Shown piece after piece: positions 1-5,836 of a DNA stretch of 6,561 nt. The notes under the pieces were generated by a model. The model was given only the letters and a program-made list of their open reading frames with translations, searched no databases and was not told the DNA's origin. Source of the stretch: Actinomycetota bacterium (GTDB lineage Bacteria; Actinomycetota; Actinomycetes; Streptosporangiales; Streptosporangiaceae). Where the stretch lies: the NCBI GenBank assembly GCA_003168295.1, contig PMST01000232.1:3868-10428 (forward strand). The letters are read 5' to 3'. The stretch's first letter is position 1. Every line of letters begins with the position of its first letter. Position numbers and translations under genes: made by a program.

Positions 1-182
1 GCCACGATGCACAACGACAGGGACTGGATTTCCTCCCAGCTCGGCCCGACCGGGCTGGTGAACCGGTAGATGGTCAGCCCCGGCCACAGGCCGGAATTGG
101 CGCCGACCTTCGGCGCCCTCGCGGCAAGTTCCGCGATCAGGTCACCCGAATTCGTTGGACTAGGGAGATACCCAGACGCCAT
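1..182 (-). CDS. AraC-family transcriptional regulator, N-terminal part (runs off the left edge)
   Basis: An open frame starts at ATG 182-180 on the minus strand and stays open for 60 codons to the window edge, so only the N-terminus is present. The start is supported by a perfect AGGAGG 7 bases upstream. The peptide begins MASGYLPSPTNSGDLIAELA, and its later part contains GLTIYRFTSPVGPSW and then LSLCIV. That pattern, 'pG-hydrophobic-x-R-x-x-x-P' followed by a hydrophobic strand, resembles the ligand-binding N-terminal domain (AraC_N type) of AraC regulators. The DNA-binding C-terminal half would lie outside the window and cannot be checked. It follows the aldo/keto reductase on the same strand after 72 bases. 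AraC_N regulators often sit beside oxidoreductase genes, so it may control the reductase; that is inference. An in-frame ATG at 245-243 would add 21 Gly-rich residues but has no good ribosome binding site. Confidence 0.72.
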   Translation of the reverse strand, partial: MASGYLPSPTNSGDLIAELAARAPKVGANSGLWPGLTIYRFTSPVGPSWEEIQSLSLCIV

Positions 183-189
183 CGTGCTG

Positions 190-195
190 CCTCCT
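190..195 (-). promoter_or_regulatory. Shine-Dalgarno AGGAGG of the AraC-family gene
   Basis: The minus strand reads AGGAGG here, 7 bases before ATG 182-180. It is a full match to the anti-Shine-Dalgarno sequence. It decides the start of the truncated AraC-type gene in favour of 182 over the in-frame ATG at 245. Confidence 0.75.
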
Positions 196-254
196 GACCC
201 ATCCGTTGCACCCAAGCATGCGCCACCCGGGCCGCCAAGCGCCATGGTGAGGCC

Positions 255-1154
255 CTAAGCCTCCAGGTGAGCGATCATCTCCGCGGGAAGGTCGATCTCG
301 CCTGCCGCGACGTTTTCCCTGAGGTGATCGATGCTGCTCGTGCCCGCGATGAGCAGGATGTTCGGGGCGTGCTGCAGCAGCCAGGCGAGTCCGGCCTGCG
401 AGGGCGTGACTCCCAGCAGACGAGCTGCTTCGATGACGGCCGGCTGATCGGTCACCTTCGGCCAAGCCGGAAATGCCGATCCCAGCGGGCAGTACGGCAC
501 CCAGGCAATTCCCTCACCCGCGCACAGGTCGAGCACCGGTTCTCCCGACCGCTCGATGAGGCTGTAGGCGTTCTGCACGCAGGCGATGCCCACCGGAAGG
601 GCCTGTTGGAGCTGATCGAGCCGGACGTTGCTGAGGCCGACGGCCCCGATCTTGCCCTCGTCGCGCAGCGCCACGAGCTCGGCGAGCTGGTCGTCGAGGT
701 CGACGACCTGATCGCCTGTCGCCAGGATGCCTGGCTTGATGTCGAGGCGGCGCAGGTTGACGACGGGAAGCTGGTCGACCCCCAGGCTGGCGAGATTGTC
801 TTCGACGGATGCCCTCAGTTCCCGAGGCTTCTGTGCTGGCTTCAGCGGCACCGGGGCATCGACGTTGTCCGCTCCGACCTTGCTGACGAGCACGATGTCG
901 TCGGCATAGGGAGCGAGCGCACGCCGGATCAGGTCGTTGGCCACACCGGCCCCGTAGAACTGCGCCGTGTCGAAGTGGTTGACACCCATCTCGACGGCGC
1001 TGCGCAGGAGGGCGATCGCTTCGCCGGCCGGCAGTGGAGCGCGCCCTGGCCGCTCGGCGAGCTGCATCACGCCGTAGCCCACGCGCGCGACCGGACGGCC
1101 GGCCAGGAGGACCTCGCCTCCGGGAGGGGCGGGCTTGTTCATGAAGTGCGTCAC
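255..1154 (-). CDS. Aldo/keto reductase, YdbC/PdxI-like (possible pyridoxal reductase)
   Basis: This is a 299-residue single-domain NAD(P)H-dependent aldo/keto reductase, a cytoplasmic TIM barrel of normal family length. Three of the four catalytic residues are visible: Asp62 in NHFDTAQ, Tyr67 in QFYG and Lys92 in VSK. The fourth, usually His, aligns with Arg135 in VVNLRRLD. The C-terminal cofactor region holds IAGTSSIDHLRENV (269-282). From memory, E. coli YdbC, renamed PdxI (pyridoxal reductase in vitamin B6 salvage), shares VVNLR, QN-Y, GIA-VP, LAWLLQ-PNILL and GTSS-HLREN with this protein, so the Arg looks like a subfamily trait rather than damage. Pyridoxal reduction is therefore a reasonable guess, but the substrate is not proven. 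The start is GTG at 1154-1152, because AGGAAAGG lies 9 bases upstream and an in-frame stop lies just before it. ATG at 1142 is an alternative. The stop is TAG. The gene lies 54 bases after the second permease and probably has its own promoter. Confidence 0.93.
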   Translation of the reverse strand: MTHFMNKPAPPGGEVLLAGRPVARVGYGVMQLAERPGRAPLPAGEAIALLRSAVEMGVNHFDTAQFYGAGVANDLIRRALAPYADDIVLVSKVGADNVDAPVPLKPAQKPRELRASVEDNLASLGVDQLPVVNLRRLDIKPGILATGDQVVDLDDQLAELVALRDEGKIGAVGLSNVRLDQLQQALPVGIACVQNAYSLIERSGEPVLDLCAGEGIAWVPYCPLGSAFPAWPKVTDQPAVIEAARLLGVTPSQAGLAWLLQHAPNILLIAGTSSIDHLRENVAAGEIDLPAEMIAHLEA

Positions 1155-1163
1155 CGTGGTGGA

Positions 1164-1171
1164 CCTTTCCT
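1164..1171 (-). promoter_or_regulatory. Shine-Dalgarno AGGAAAGG supporting the GTG start of the aldo/keto reductase
   Basis: The minus strand reads AGGAAAGG, leaving 9 bases to GTG at 1154. The alternative ATG at 1142 would be 21 bases away, too far, so the rare start is preferred. Confidence 0.6.
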
Positions 1172-1177
1172 ACGGGA

Positions 1178-1187
1178 TGATCGATCA
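1178..1187. promoter_or_regulatory. 10-bp perfect palindrome TGATCGATCA in the leader of the aldo/keto reductase
   Basis: A perfect palindrome sits between the candidate -10 box (1200-1205) and the ribosome binding site (1164-1171). It would fall at roughly +6 to +15 of the transcript, a position where a bound repressor could block transcription. A single 10-bp palindrome is weak evidence, so the operator role is speculative. Confidence 0.25.
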
Positions 1188-1199
1188 AATGGTTCCTCC

Positions 1200-1229
1200 G
1201 TTATAGCGTCATGCGTCGCGGAATTTCAG
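1200..1229 (-). promoter_or_regulatory. Candidate sigma70-type promoter of the aldo/keto reductase
   Basis: On the minus strand CTGAAA (1229-1224, four of six matches to TTGACA) is followed after 18 bases by TATAAC (1205-1200, five of six matches to TATAAT). The -35 lies in the last codons of the second permease and the -10 just after its stop. Transcription would begin near 1193 and include the reductase ribosome binding site. An AT-rich hexamer of this quality stands out in such GC-rich DNA. It suggests the reductase can be expressed apart from the ABC operon. Confidence 0.45.
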
Positions 1230-2018
1230 GACGAGGGCGCCGAGGAGGAGGGCGCCGGCGGTCCACAGGGCGACGACGCCGAGGCCTTGCCAGGGGGTGA
1301 GCGGCAGGCCCTTCAGCCCGATCGTGGCCTGGGCGTCCAGGCCGGCGGGCAGGGGGCCGATCTGTTGCAGGTGCCGGGTGAGGGTTGGGTTGGAGATGAT
1401 GTCCGCGACGAGCGGGAACAGGTACAGCACGCCGAGCACCAGGCCGATGGCGGCCGCGGAATCGCGTACCGCGGCGGCGAGCCCGAGGCTGAACAGGGCG
1501 ATGAGCGTCAGGTACAAGACCGCGCCGACGGCGGCCCGCAGGTCGGTGGCCGAGGTGAGGGATGCGTATCCGTGCGCGGGGGTGAAGCCGTGGCCGGGCA
1601 GGATCAGCGGCCCGGTGAGCGCGGCGCCCGCGACCGCCAGCGCTGAGGTGGCGAGCACGGGGGCGGTGAGCACTGCGGCCTTGGCGGCCAGCCAGGTCAG
1701 CCGCCGGGGCATCGCGGTCAGCGACAGCTTGATCATCCCGGTGCTGTACTCGTTGCCGATGGCCAGCACGCTGGCGACCGCTACTACCGCCTGGGCCGGG
1801 TAGAGGCCGGTGAAGCTGACCGTGGCGGGGTCGATCCCGCAGGTAGCTGACGGGCACTGGACCGCGCTGGCGGCCGCCGCCCCGACCGCGACGGTCACCG
1901 CGACGACCCCGGCCAGCAGCCAGGCCGGGCCGGCCACGGTACGGAACTTGGTCCACTCGGCGTGCAGGGCCTGGCCCAGCAGATAACGCGGCGGAGCCAC
2001 CCGCGCGGTGCTGCTCAT
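1209..2018 (-). CDS. ABC-2 type transporter permease, second subunit
   Basis: This is a 269-residue integral membrane subunit of an ABC exporter. The start is ATG 2018-2016, which overlaps the stop of the upstream permease as ATGA and has GGAGG 5 bases upstream. The frame stays open further upstream, but that stretch is a shadow of the neighbouring permease. The cytoplasmic N-terminus carries HAEWTKFRTV (19-28). Hydrophobic segments follow at about 33-53, 73-87, 109-137, 160-184, 188-208 and 243-264. The short loop after the first helix has Cys55 and Cys60. After the second helix comes GNEYSTGMIKLSLTAMPRR (88-106), a conserved ABC-2 permease cytoplasmic stretch that corresponds to TAEYRRRLIGVSLTAAPRR in the partner permease. 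The two permeases are clearly paralogues and probably form a heterodimer with one shared ATPase. The substrate cannot be told from sequence. Confidence 0.9.
   Translation of the reverse strand: MSSTARVAPPRYLLGQALHAEWTKFRTVAGPAWLLAGVVAVTVAVGAAAASAVQCPSATCGIDPATVSFTGLYPAQAVVAVASVLAIGNEYSTGMIKLSLTAMPRRLTWLAAKAAVLTAPVLATSALAVAGAALTGPLILPGHGFTPAHGYASLTSATDLRAAVGAVLYLTLIALFSLGLAAAVRDSAAAIGLVLGVLYLFPLVADIISNPTLTRHLQQIGPLPAGLDAQATIGLKGLPLTPWQGLGVVALWTAGALLLGALVLKFRDA
1935..1966 (-). repeat. Copy A of a 32-bp direct repeat encoding HAEWTKFRTV
   Basis: Matches 3554-3585 at 31 of 32 positions; the only difference is a at 1941 versus g at 3560. It lies in the N-terminal coding region of the second permease. 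The identity extends through synonymous codon positions, more than the surrounding paralogous DNA shows. Confidence 0.85.
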
Positions 2019-3655
2019 GCGTCCCTCCGGCGCAGCAGGTAATAGGCCAGCGCCAGCGCGGCGGCCGCCCACGCGCACTCCACCGCCAGCCCCGCCCACG
2101 GCGCGAGCGGATAGTACCCGGCATTCAGGGAGTAGAGGGCGTTGAGCTGATGGAACTGGGGAACCGCCTGCTGTACGGACAAGGCGGCGGCCGGGGTGAC
2201 CTGCAGCGGCCAGCCTCCTCCCCCTCCCGGGCCGCTGCCTTGCGGCTGCGACCCCGCCAGCGGGCCGAAGGCGAACAGATACGGGACGAAGATCACCAGG
2301 ATCACGATGGCGACCGCCAGCGCGCTGCGCCGCACGATGGTGCCGATCGCGAGCGCGAGCACCGCGGCCACGGCGAGCAGCGCCCCGGTGCCGGTGACCA
2401 TCCGGGCCTCGGTGAGCAGCGAAACCGGCCATTGCAGGTTGCCGTTCAGCAGGTGCGTGCCGACGGCGAGCGCGACGGTGGCGGCGACCAGCCCGGCGAC
2501 GAAACCGACCGCGCCGATCACGACGGCCTTGGCGGCCAGCAGCCGGCCGCGGCGGGGTGCGGCGGTCAGCGAGACACCGATCAGCCGGCGCCGGTACTCG
2601 GCGGTGATGAACATCGCGGCCACCACCATCAGCGGGATCAGCCCGAAGAACGTCCCGGCCAGCACCCGCTGGAGGGATTGACCACTTCCGGCGTACGCGC
2701 TTCCGGCGGCGGGGCTGATGTCGCCGGCACCCGCTACGGTGATCGTGCCGGCGCGCTGACGGAGCGTGCCGGGCAGGGGCGCACCGTTCCCGTTGGGGCC
2801 GGCGCCGCCTACGTTGGTGCCCGTCCATCCGGTAGCGGTCCAGGAGAGGCTGATGTGGCGGAAGACGCCCGTGGCCATGGCGCCGAAGTTGTTCGGCACG
2901 TCGGCCGCGCGGAAGTCAGCCGGATAACTCTCGACAGAAGTGCCGGCGGCGAACAGCCCGGCTTGCACGGTGGAGGTCAGCCCCGGGAGGGTCGCGGTGC
3001 CGACCAGCGTCCAGCGCGTGCCGTCGGCGGAGTCGTACCCGGTGATCGTTCCGCCGGTGCGGACCAGCCGCAGCCAGCGCGGCGAGGACGCGGACAGCGC
3101 ACCCGCCTGCCCTGCCCCCTGCCCCAGGCCGGGGGTGTCGTGGACGTAGTCCCATTGCATCCGCACGCCGTTGGACCCGGTGACCATCATCGCCGCGTAG
3201 GCCGAGCCCTGCGTGGTGTTCTGCTTGATGATGATCCCGGCCTTGGACCACGGCTGCAGGCCGCCGGGCGCCGTCTGGAACCTGCCGTTGCCTGTGCCGA
3301 CGATGAATTGGCCGGTCAGCGACGTCAGCTGCACGGTGATCGTGCCGTTCCCCGTCACCGGCTGGTGCGCGAAGTAGAACACGTCCTGGACCGGCACACC
3401 GCCAGGCCCGGTCGGCTGGGCCGGGCAGGCGGCCGCGCCGGCCCCAATGCTGGCAGCATGGCCCCCGCCGCACGTGCTGCTGACGTCAGCGCCGAGGAAC
3501 GCACCGGCGCCGATCGCCACGATCGTGACGAGCACCGCGATCACCCAGCCGCGCACGGTGCGGAACTTGGTCCACTCGGCGTGCACCAGGTACCAGAAGC
3601 TGTCCCGCTCTGGGGTCAACGGGGAGAGGTGCGGCGGCACGGTCTCCGTCGTCAT
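2015..3655 (-). CDS. ABC-2 type transporter permease with an extracytoplasmic DUF1349/concanavalin A-like domain
   Basis: This is a 546-residue ABC exporter subunit, about twice the length of its partner. The start is ATG 3655-3653, overlapping the ATPase stop as ATGA, with GGAGG 7 bases upstream. HAEWTKFRTV (25-34) precedes helix 1 (about 36-55). About 275 residues then follow before helix 2 (about 331-351), against about 20 in the partner. By the inside-out rule this insert is outside the cell. Residues about 88-275 read like a beta-sandwich of the DUF1349/LamG-like type found in secreted glycosidases: TGNGTITVQLTSLTGQF, PWSKAGIIIKQ (135-145), YAAMMVTGSNGVRMQW (153-168), RWLRLVRTGGTITGYDS (193-209), DGTRW and VQAGLFAAG. 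A Gly/Ala/Thr-rich linker (about 276-330) returns to the membrane. After helix 2 comes the conserved TAEYRRRLIGVSLTAAPRRG, then helices near 373-399, 420-441, 445-465 and 517-540. Cys62 and Cys77 flank the exit of helix 1. Ligand and substrate are unknown. Confidence 0.9.
   Translation of the reverse strand: MTTETVPPHLSPLTPERDSFWYLVHAEWTKFRTVRGWVIAVLVTIVAIGAGAFLGADVSSTCGGGHAASIGAGAAACPAQPTGPGGVPVQDVFYFAHQPVTGNGTITVQLTSLTGQFIVGTGNGRFQTAPGGLQPWSKAGIIIKQNTTQGSAYAAMMVTGSNGVRMQWDYVHDTPGLGQGAGQAGALSASSPRWLRLVRTGGTITGYDSADGTRWTLVGTATLPGLTSTVQAGLFAAGTSVESYPADFRAADVPNNFGAMATGVFRHISLSWTATGWTGTNVGGAGPNGNGAPLPGTLRQRAGTITVAGAGDISPAAGSAYAGSGQSLQRVLAGTFFGLIPLMVVAAMFITAEYRRRLIGVSLTAAPRRGRLLAAKAVVIGAVGFVAGLVAATVALAVGTHLLNGNLQWPVSLLTEARMVTGTGALLAVAAVLALAIGTIVRRSALAVAIVILVIFVPYLFAFGPLAGSQPQGSGPGGGGGWPLQVTPAAALSVQQAVPQFHQLNALYSLNAGYYPLAPWAGLAVECAWAAAALALAYYLLRRRDA
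3554..3585 (-). repeat. Copy B of a 32-bp direct repeat encoding HAEWTKFRTV
   Basis: The near-identical partner of 1935-1966 (31 of 32), lying in the N-terminal coding region of the first permease. Both copies are in the same reading frame and encode the same ten residues just before the first membrane helix. Confidence 0.85.
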
Positions 3656-4572
3656 GACGTCGCCTCCGCCCGGTACTCGACGCTCGGGCTGGTTAGTTCC
3701 AGGTAGGCCTGTTCGAGGGTGGCCCGGTGGGCGGTGACCTCGCTGAAGGGGATCGCGTGGCTGGTGAGAGTAGCCACCACTCGTTCCGGAGAAAGGTTTG
3801 AGACTTTGAGCACGCCGGAACCGGTGACAGCGACCTCAGCCCCGGCGCTGGTGAGCACCGGCATCGCGTCGGCCGGCGCGGTGGTCCGCAGCGTGACGTG
3901 GTGGCCGGAGGCGGCGGCGATGAGATCGGCGACGGAGGTGTCGGCGATGACGTGGCCGCGGCCGACGACGACCAGGTGGCCGGCGGTGTCTTCCAGTTCG
4001 CTCATCAGGTGGCTGGACACCAGCACCGCGCGGCCCTGCGCCGCCAGCGATCGCAGGAAGCCCTTCATCCAGACGATGCCCTCGGGGTCCATGCCGTTGT
4101 ACGGCTCGTCGAAGATCAGGACCGCCGGGTCGCCGAGCAGCGCGGCGGCGATGCCGAGCCGCTGCCGCATGCCCAGGGAGTACCCGCCGGCCTTGCGCCG
4201 CGCGGCGGACCCCAGCCCGGACAGCGCGATCACCGCATCGACCCGGCCGGCCTTGATGCCCTGGGAGTGGGCGAGCCACAGCAGGTGGTTGCGCCCGCTG
4301 CGGCTGGGCTGCAGCGCGCCGGCGTCCAGCAGCGACCCGACGTGGCCCAGGGGGTTCCGCAGCGAGTGGTACGGGCGGCCGTCGATGGTGGCCGTGCCCG
4401 CGTCGGGGGCGTCCAGGCCGACAAGGACGCGGATGGTGGTCGATTTGCCCGCGCCGTTCGGTCCGACGAAGCCGGTCACCTGGCCGGGATGGACCGTGAA
4501 CGTCATCCCGTCCAGCGCCTGCACCGGGCCGAACCGCTTGCGCAGTCCGTCGATCTCGATAGTCGCGCTCAT
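3652..4572 (-). CDS. ABC-2 type transporter ATP-binding protein (BcrA/CcmA-like)
   Basis: This is a 306-residue cytoplasmic ATPase that powers the exporter made with the two downstream permeases. Visible motifs are Walker A GPNGAGKST (37-45), signature SLGMRQRL (132-139), Walker B VLIFDEP (151-157) with the D-loop NGMDPEG (159-165), and the switch His in SSHLM (186-190). The Q-loop region reads GSLLDAGAL, with Asp rather than Gln or Glu; from memory this is usual in actinobacterial members. Residues about 225-300 form the C-terminal extension common in drug and lantibiotic exporters, ending EQAYLELT. I chose ATG 4572-4570 because the ABC fold begins directly after it (MSATIEIDGLRKRFG). The frame is open to ATG 4713, but the extra 47 residues look non-conserved. 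No Shine-Dalgarno is visible before 4572. The stop overlaps the next start as ATGA, so all three transporter subunits are likely translationally coupled. Confidence 0.95.
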   Translation of the reverse strand: MSATIEIDGLRKRFGPVQALDGMTFTVHPGQVTGFVGPNGAGKSTTIRVLVGLDAPDAGTATIDGRPYHSLRNPLGHVGSLLDAGALQPSRSGRNHLLWLAHSQGIKAGRVDAVIALSGLGSAARRKAGGYSLGMRQRLGIAAALLGDPAVLIFDEPYNGMDPEGIVWMKGFLRSLAAQGRAVLVSSHLMSELEDTAGHLVVVGRGHVIADTSVADLIAAASGHHVTLRTTAPADAMPVLTSAGAEVAVTGSGVLKVSNLSPERVVATLTSHAIPFSEVTAHRATLEQAYLELTSPSVEYRAEATS

Positions 4573-4638
4573 AGGACAGAAGGTGCCGCAGCCAGGTGGT
4601 GCGACGCATCGGCCCGTGGGCACATCTGTACCGGCCGA

Positions 4639-4645
4639 CGTAACC
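4639..4645 (-). promoter_or_regulatory. Third GNTTACG half-site
   Basis: The minus strand reads GGTTACG, matching the GNTTACG arms of the inverted repeat at 4690-4711. It lies about 45 bases nearer the ATPase gene. It could be a lone half-site for the same regulator; on its own it would be unremarkable. Confidence 0.25.
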
Positions 4646-4689
4646 TGGGGGGTGTATGTCCGCAGGCAGACGACGTGGCCCGGCATGGT

Positions 4690-4711
4690 GATTACGATCC
4701 TTGCCGTAAGC
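4690..4711. promoter_or_regulatory. Inverted repeat GNTTACG-N8-CGTAANC, candidate response-regulator operator
   Basis: The left arm is GATTACG (4690-4696) and the right arm CGTAAGC (4705-4711), with 8 bases between. Six of seven arm positions pair. The arms are AT-rich in GC-rich surroundings and lie 28 bases before the kinase start and 118 bases before the ATPase start. Dimeric NarL/LuxR-type response regulators bind short inverted repeats of this general form, so the adjacent regulator is the obvious candidate. Binding is inferred. Confidence 0.4.
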
Positions 4712-4726
4712 ATGACCCGGCGGGCC

Positions 4727-4732
4727 GGAGGT
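4727..4732 (+). promoter_or_regulatory. Shine-Dalgarno GGAGGT of the histidine kinase gene
   Basis: GGAGGT stands 6 bases before ATG 4739 and fixes that start. An in-frame TAG lies immediately before the ATG, so the frame cannot extend upstream. Confidence 0.8.
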
Positions 4733-4738
4733 GCCTAG

Positions 4739-5836
4739 ATGATCATGTGGGGAACCCCGACGTTTATAGGTGTTCTGCTGGCTTCCGCTGTCCTGCTGCG
4801 CCGCATGCCGCTCATGGCCCTGGCCGTAACGCTTGCCGGGTCAGTGGCCCCCAGCCTGGCGCCGCCTGAACAGATACCGGCGAGCTCCTTTCAGGTCGTG
4901 GTCGCCTGCGTGGCGGGCCTTGAGGTCTGCTACATGGCGGCGACACGCACCCGCAGAGTCTCGCTAACCGCGGTAGCCGTGGCCGGCGCGGGCCTGCCGA
5001 TTCTGGTCCTGGAATTTCCGCTTCCGGACCAGCTCCCGAACGGCCACTCGGGGACGCCCGTACCCGTCATCACGGTCCTCGTACCCCTGGTCATGATCAT
5101 TGCCTGGCTTATCGGACACTCAATCCGGCAGGCACGGGGCCGGACCGAACTGGTCCGGGCCCAGGCGGCCGCCCAGACCGCGATGGCGGAGCGGCTGCGG
5201 ATCGCCCGCGAAGTGCACGACATCGTGGCGCACAGCATCAGCATCATCGCGATCCAGGCAGGCTCGGGCCGTAGCGTCTTCGACGCCCGTCCCGACCAGG
5301 CGCGCGAAGCCCTGGCCGCCATCGAGGCCACCAGCCGGGAGACGCTGTCCGGCCTGCGGCGGATGATGACCGGGCTGCGCCGCACCGAGCCCGGATCTCT
5401 GGGGGCCGGCCCGGGGCAGGCGCCGCTGGGCCCGGCGCCCGGCCTGACCGACCTCGAGCGGCTGGCCGCCGTAACCCTGGAGGCGGGCGTGCAGGTCGAG
5501 GTGGCATGGCTCGGCAGCCGGGAGCCGCTGCCGGCCGACATCGACCTGTCGGCGTTCCGCATCATCCAGGAGGCGGTCACCAACGTGGTCCGCCATGCGG
5601 GCACGGACCGGTGCCTGGTCTGGATCGACCAGCAGGACGGGCAGCTGGTGATCGGGGTCACCGACAGCGGCCGCGGCGCCCCGGCCAGCAAGATCAGCGC
5701 GGCCGGAACCGGCTACGGGATCACCGGCATGCGCGAGCGCGCCGCGCTGCTCGGCGGCGACCTCTCGGCCGGCCCGCGGCCCGACGGCGGCTTCCGCGTC
5801 GCCGCCCGGCTGCCGGTGCCGGTGCCGACCCGATGA
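4739..5836 (+). CDS. Two-component sensor histidine kinase, NarL/DesK class (HisKA_3 + HATPase_c)
   Basis: This is a 365-residue membrane kinase expected to autophosphorylate on His160 and pass the phosphate to the overlapping response regulator. The N-terminal 130 residues hold about four or five hydrophobic helices (near 6-21, 23-40, 50-68, 73-92 and 108-128) with only short loops, so there is no separate extracellular sensor domain. The dimerisation and phosphoacceptor domain follows: RLRIAREVHDIVAHSISII (152-170), with His160. A Pro/Gly-rich linker spans about 216-238. The ATPase domain has the N-box FRIIQEAVTNVVRHA (273-287), the G1 box TDSGRG with Asp309, and the G2 box GTGYGITGMRERAALLGG (323-340). 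All key residues are present. The layout resembles the LiaS/DesK group, whose members often sense membrane state; the signal here is unknown. The stop overlaps the next start as ATGA. Confidence 0.95.
   Translation: MIMWGTPTFIGVLLASAVLLRRMPLMALAVTLAGSVAPSLAPPEQIPASSFQVVVACVAGLEVCYMAATRTRRVSLTAVAVAGAGLPILVLEFPLPDQLPNGHSGTPVPVITVLVPLVMIIAWLIGHSIRQARGRTELVRAQAAAQTAMAERLRIAREVHDIVAHSISIIAIQAGSGRSVFDARPDQAREALAAIEATSRETLSGLRRMMTGLRRTEPGSLGAGPGQAPLGPAPGLTDLERLAAVTLEAGVQVEVAWLGSREPLPADIDLSAFRIIQEAVTNVVRHAGTDRCLVWIDQQDGQLVIGVTDSGRGAPASKISAAGTGYGITGMRERAALLGGDLSAGPRPDGGFRVAARLPVPVPTR

Larger units (their letters stand above)
4573..4738. promoter_or_regulatory. Divergent intergenic region between the ABC operon and the two-component operon
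   Basis: These 166 bases separate two operons pointing away from each other, so both main promoters should lie here. I see no hexamer pair with acceptable spacing on either strand, which is common in high-GC actinomycetes. Notable content is the inverted repeat at 4690-4711, a third half-site at 4639-4645, and the kinase ribosome binding site GGAGGT at 4727-4732. Reading frames crossing it are extensions of neighbouring frames and are not supported. Confidence 0.6.

Noticed and set aside
183..254. Possible terminator between the reductase and the AraC gene
   Set aside because: Only short GGGCC/GGCCC arms with an 18-base loop can be drawn. That is too weak in GC-rich DNA to call.
514..1188. 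Frame starting at TTG 1188 with GGAGG 6 bases upstream on the minus strand
   Set aside because: The product is an Arg-rich shadow of the reductase in another frame. If the promoter at 1200-1229 is right, the GGAGG is not even transcribed.
267..1646. 459-codon open frame on the plus strand
   Set aside because: It is antisense to the aldo/keto reductase and second permease. Its peptide is rich in Arg, Gly, Asp and Glu without any recognisable fold, and it has no ribosome binding site. It is a usual by-product of high GC.
3479..3490. Perfect 12-bp palindrome GCTGACGTCAGC
   Set aside because: It lies inside the first permease gene. About one or two 12-bp palindromes are expected by chance in 6.5 kb.
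2150..3706. 518-codon open frame on the plus strand
   Set aside because: It is antisense to the first permease, with low-complexity composition and no domain. The minus-strand gene has full family motifs and is linked by ATGA overlaps.
3719..4738. Plus-strand frame of 339 codons ending just before the kinase start
   Set aside because: It is antisense to the ATPase, which has every Walker and signature motif. The peptide is Ser/Pro/Arg-rich and matches nothing I know.
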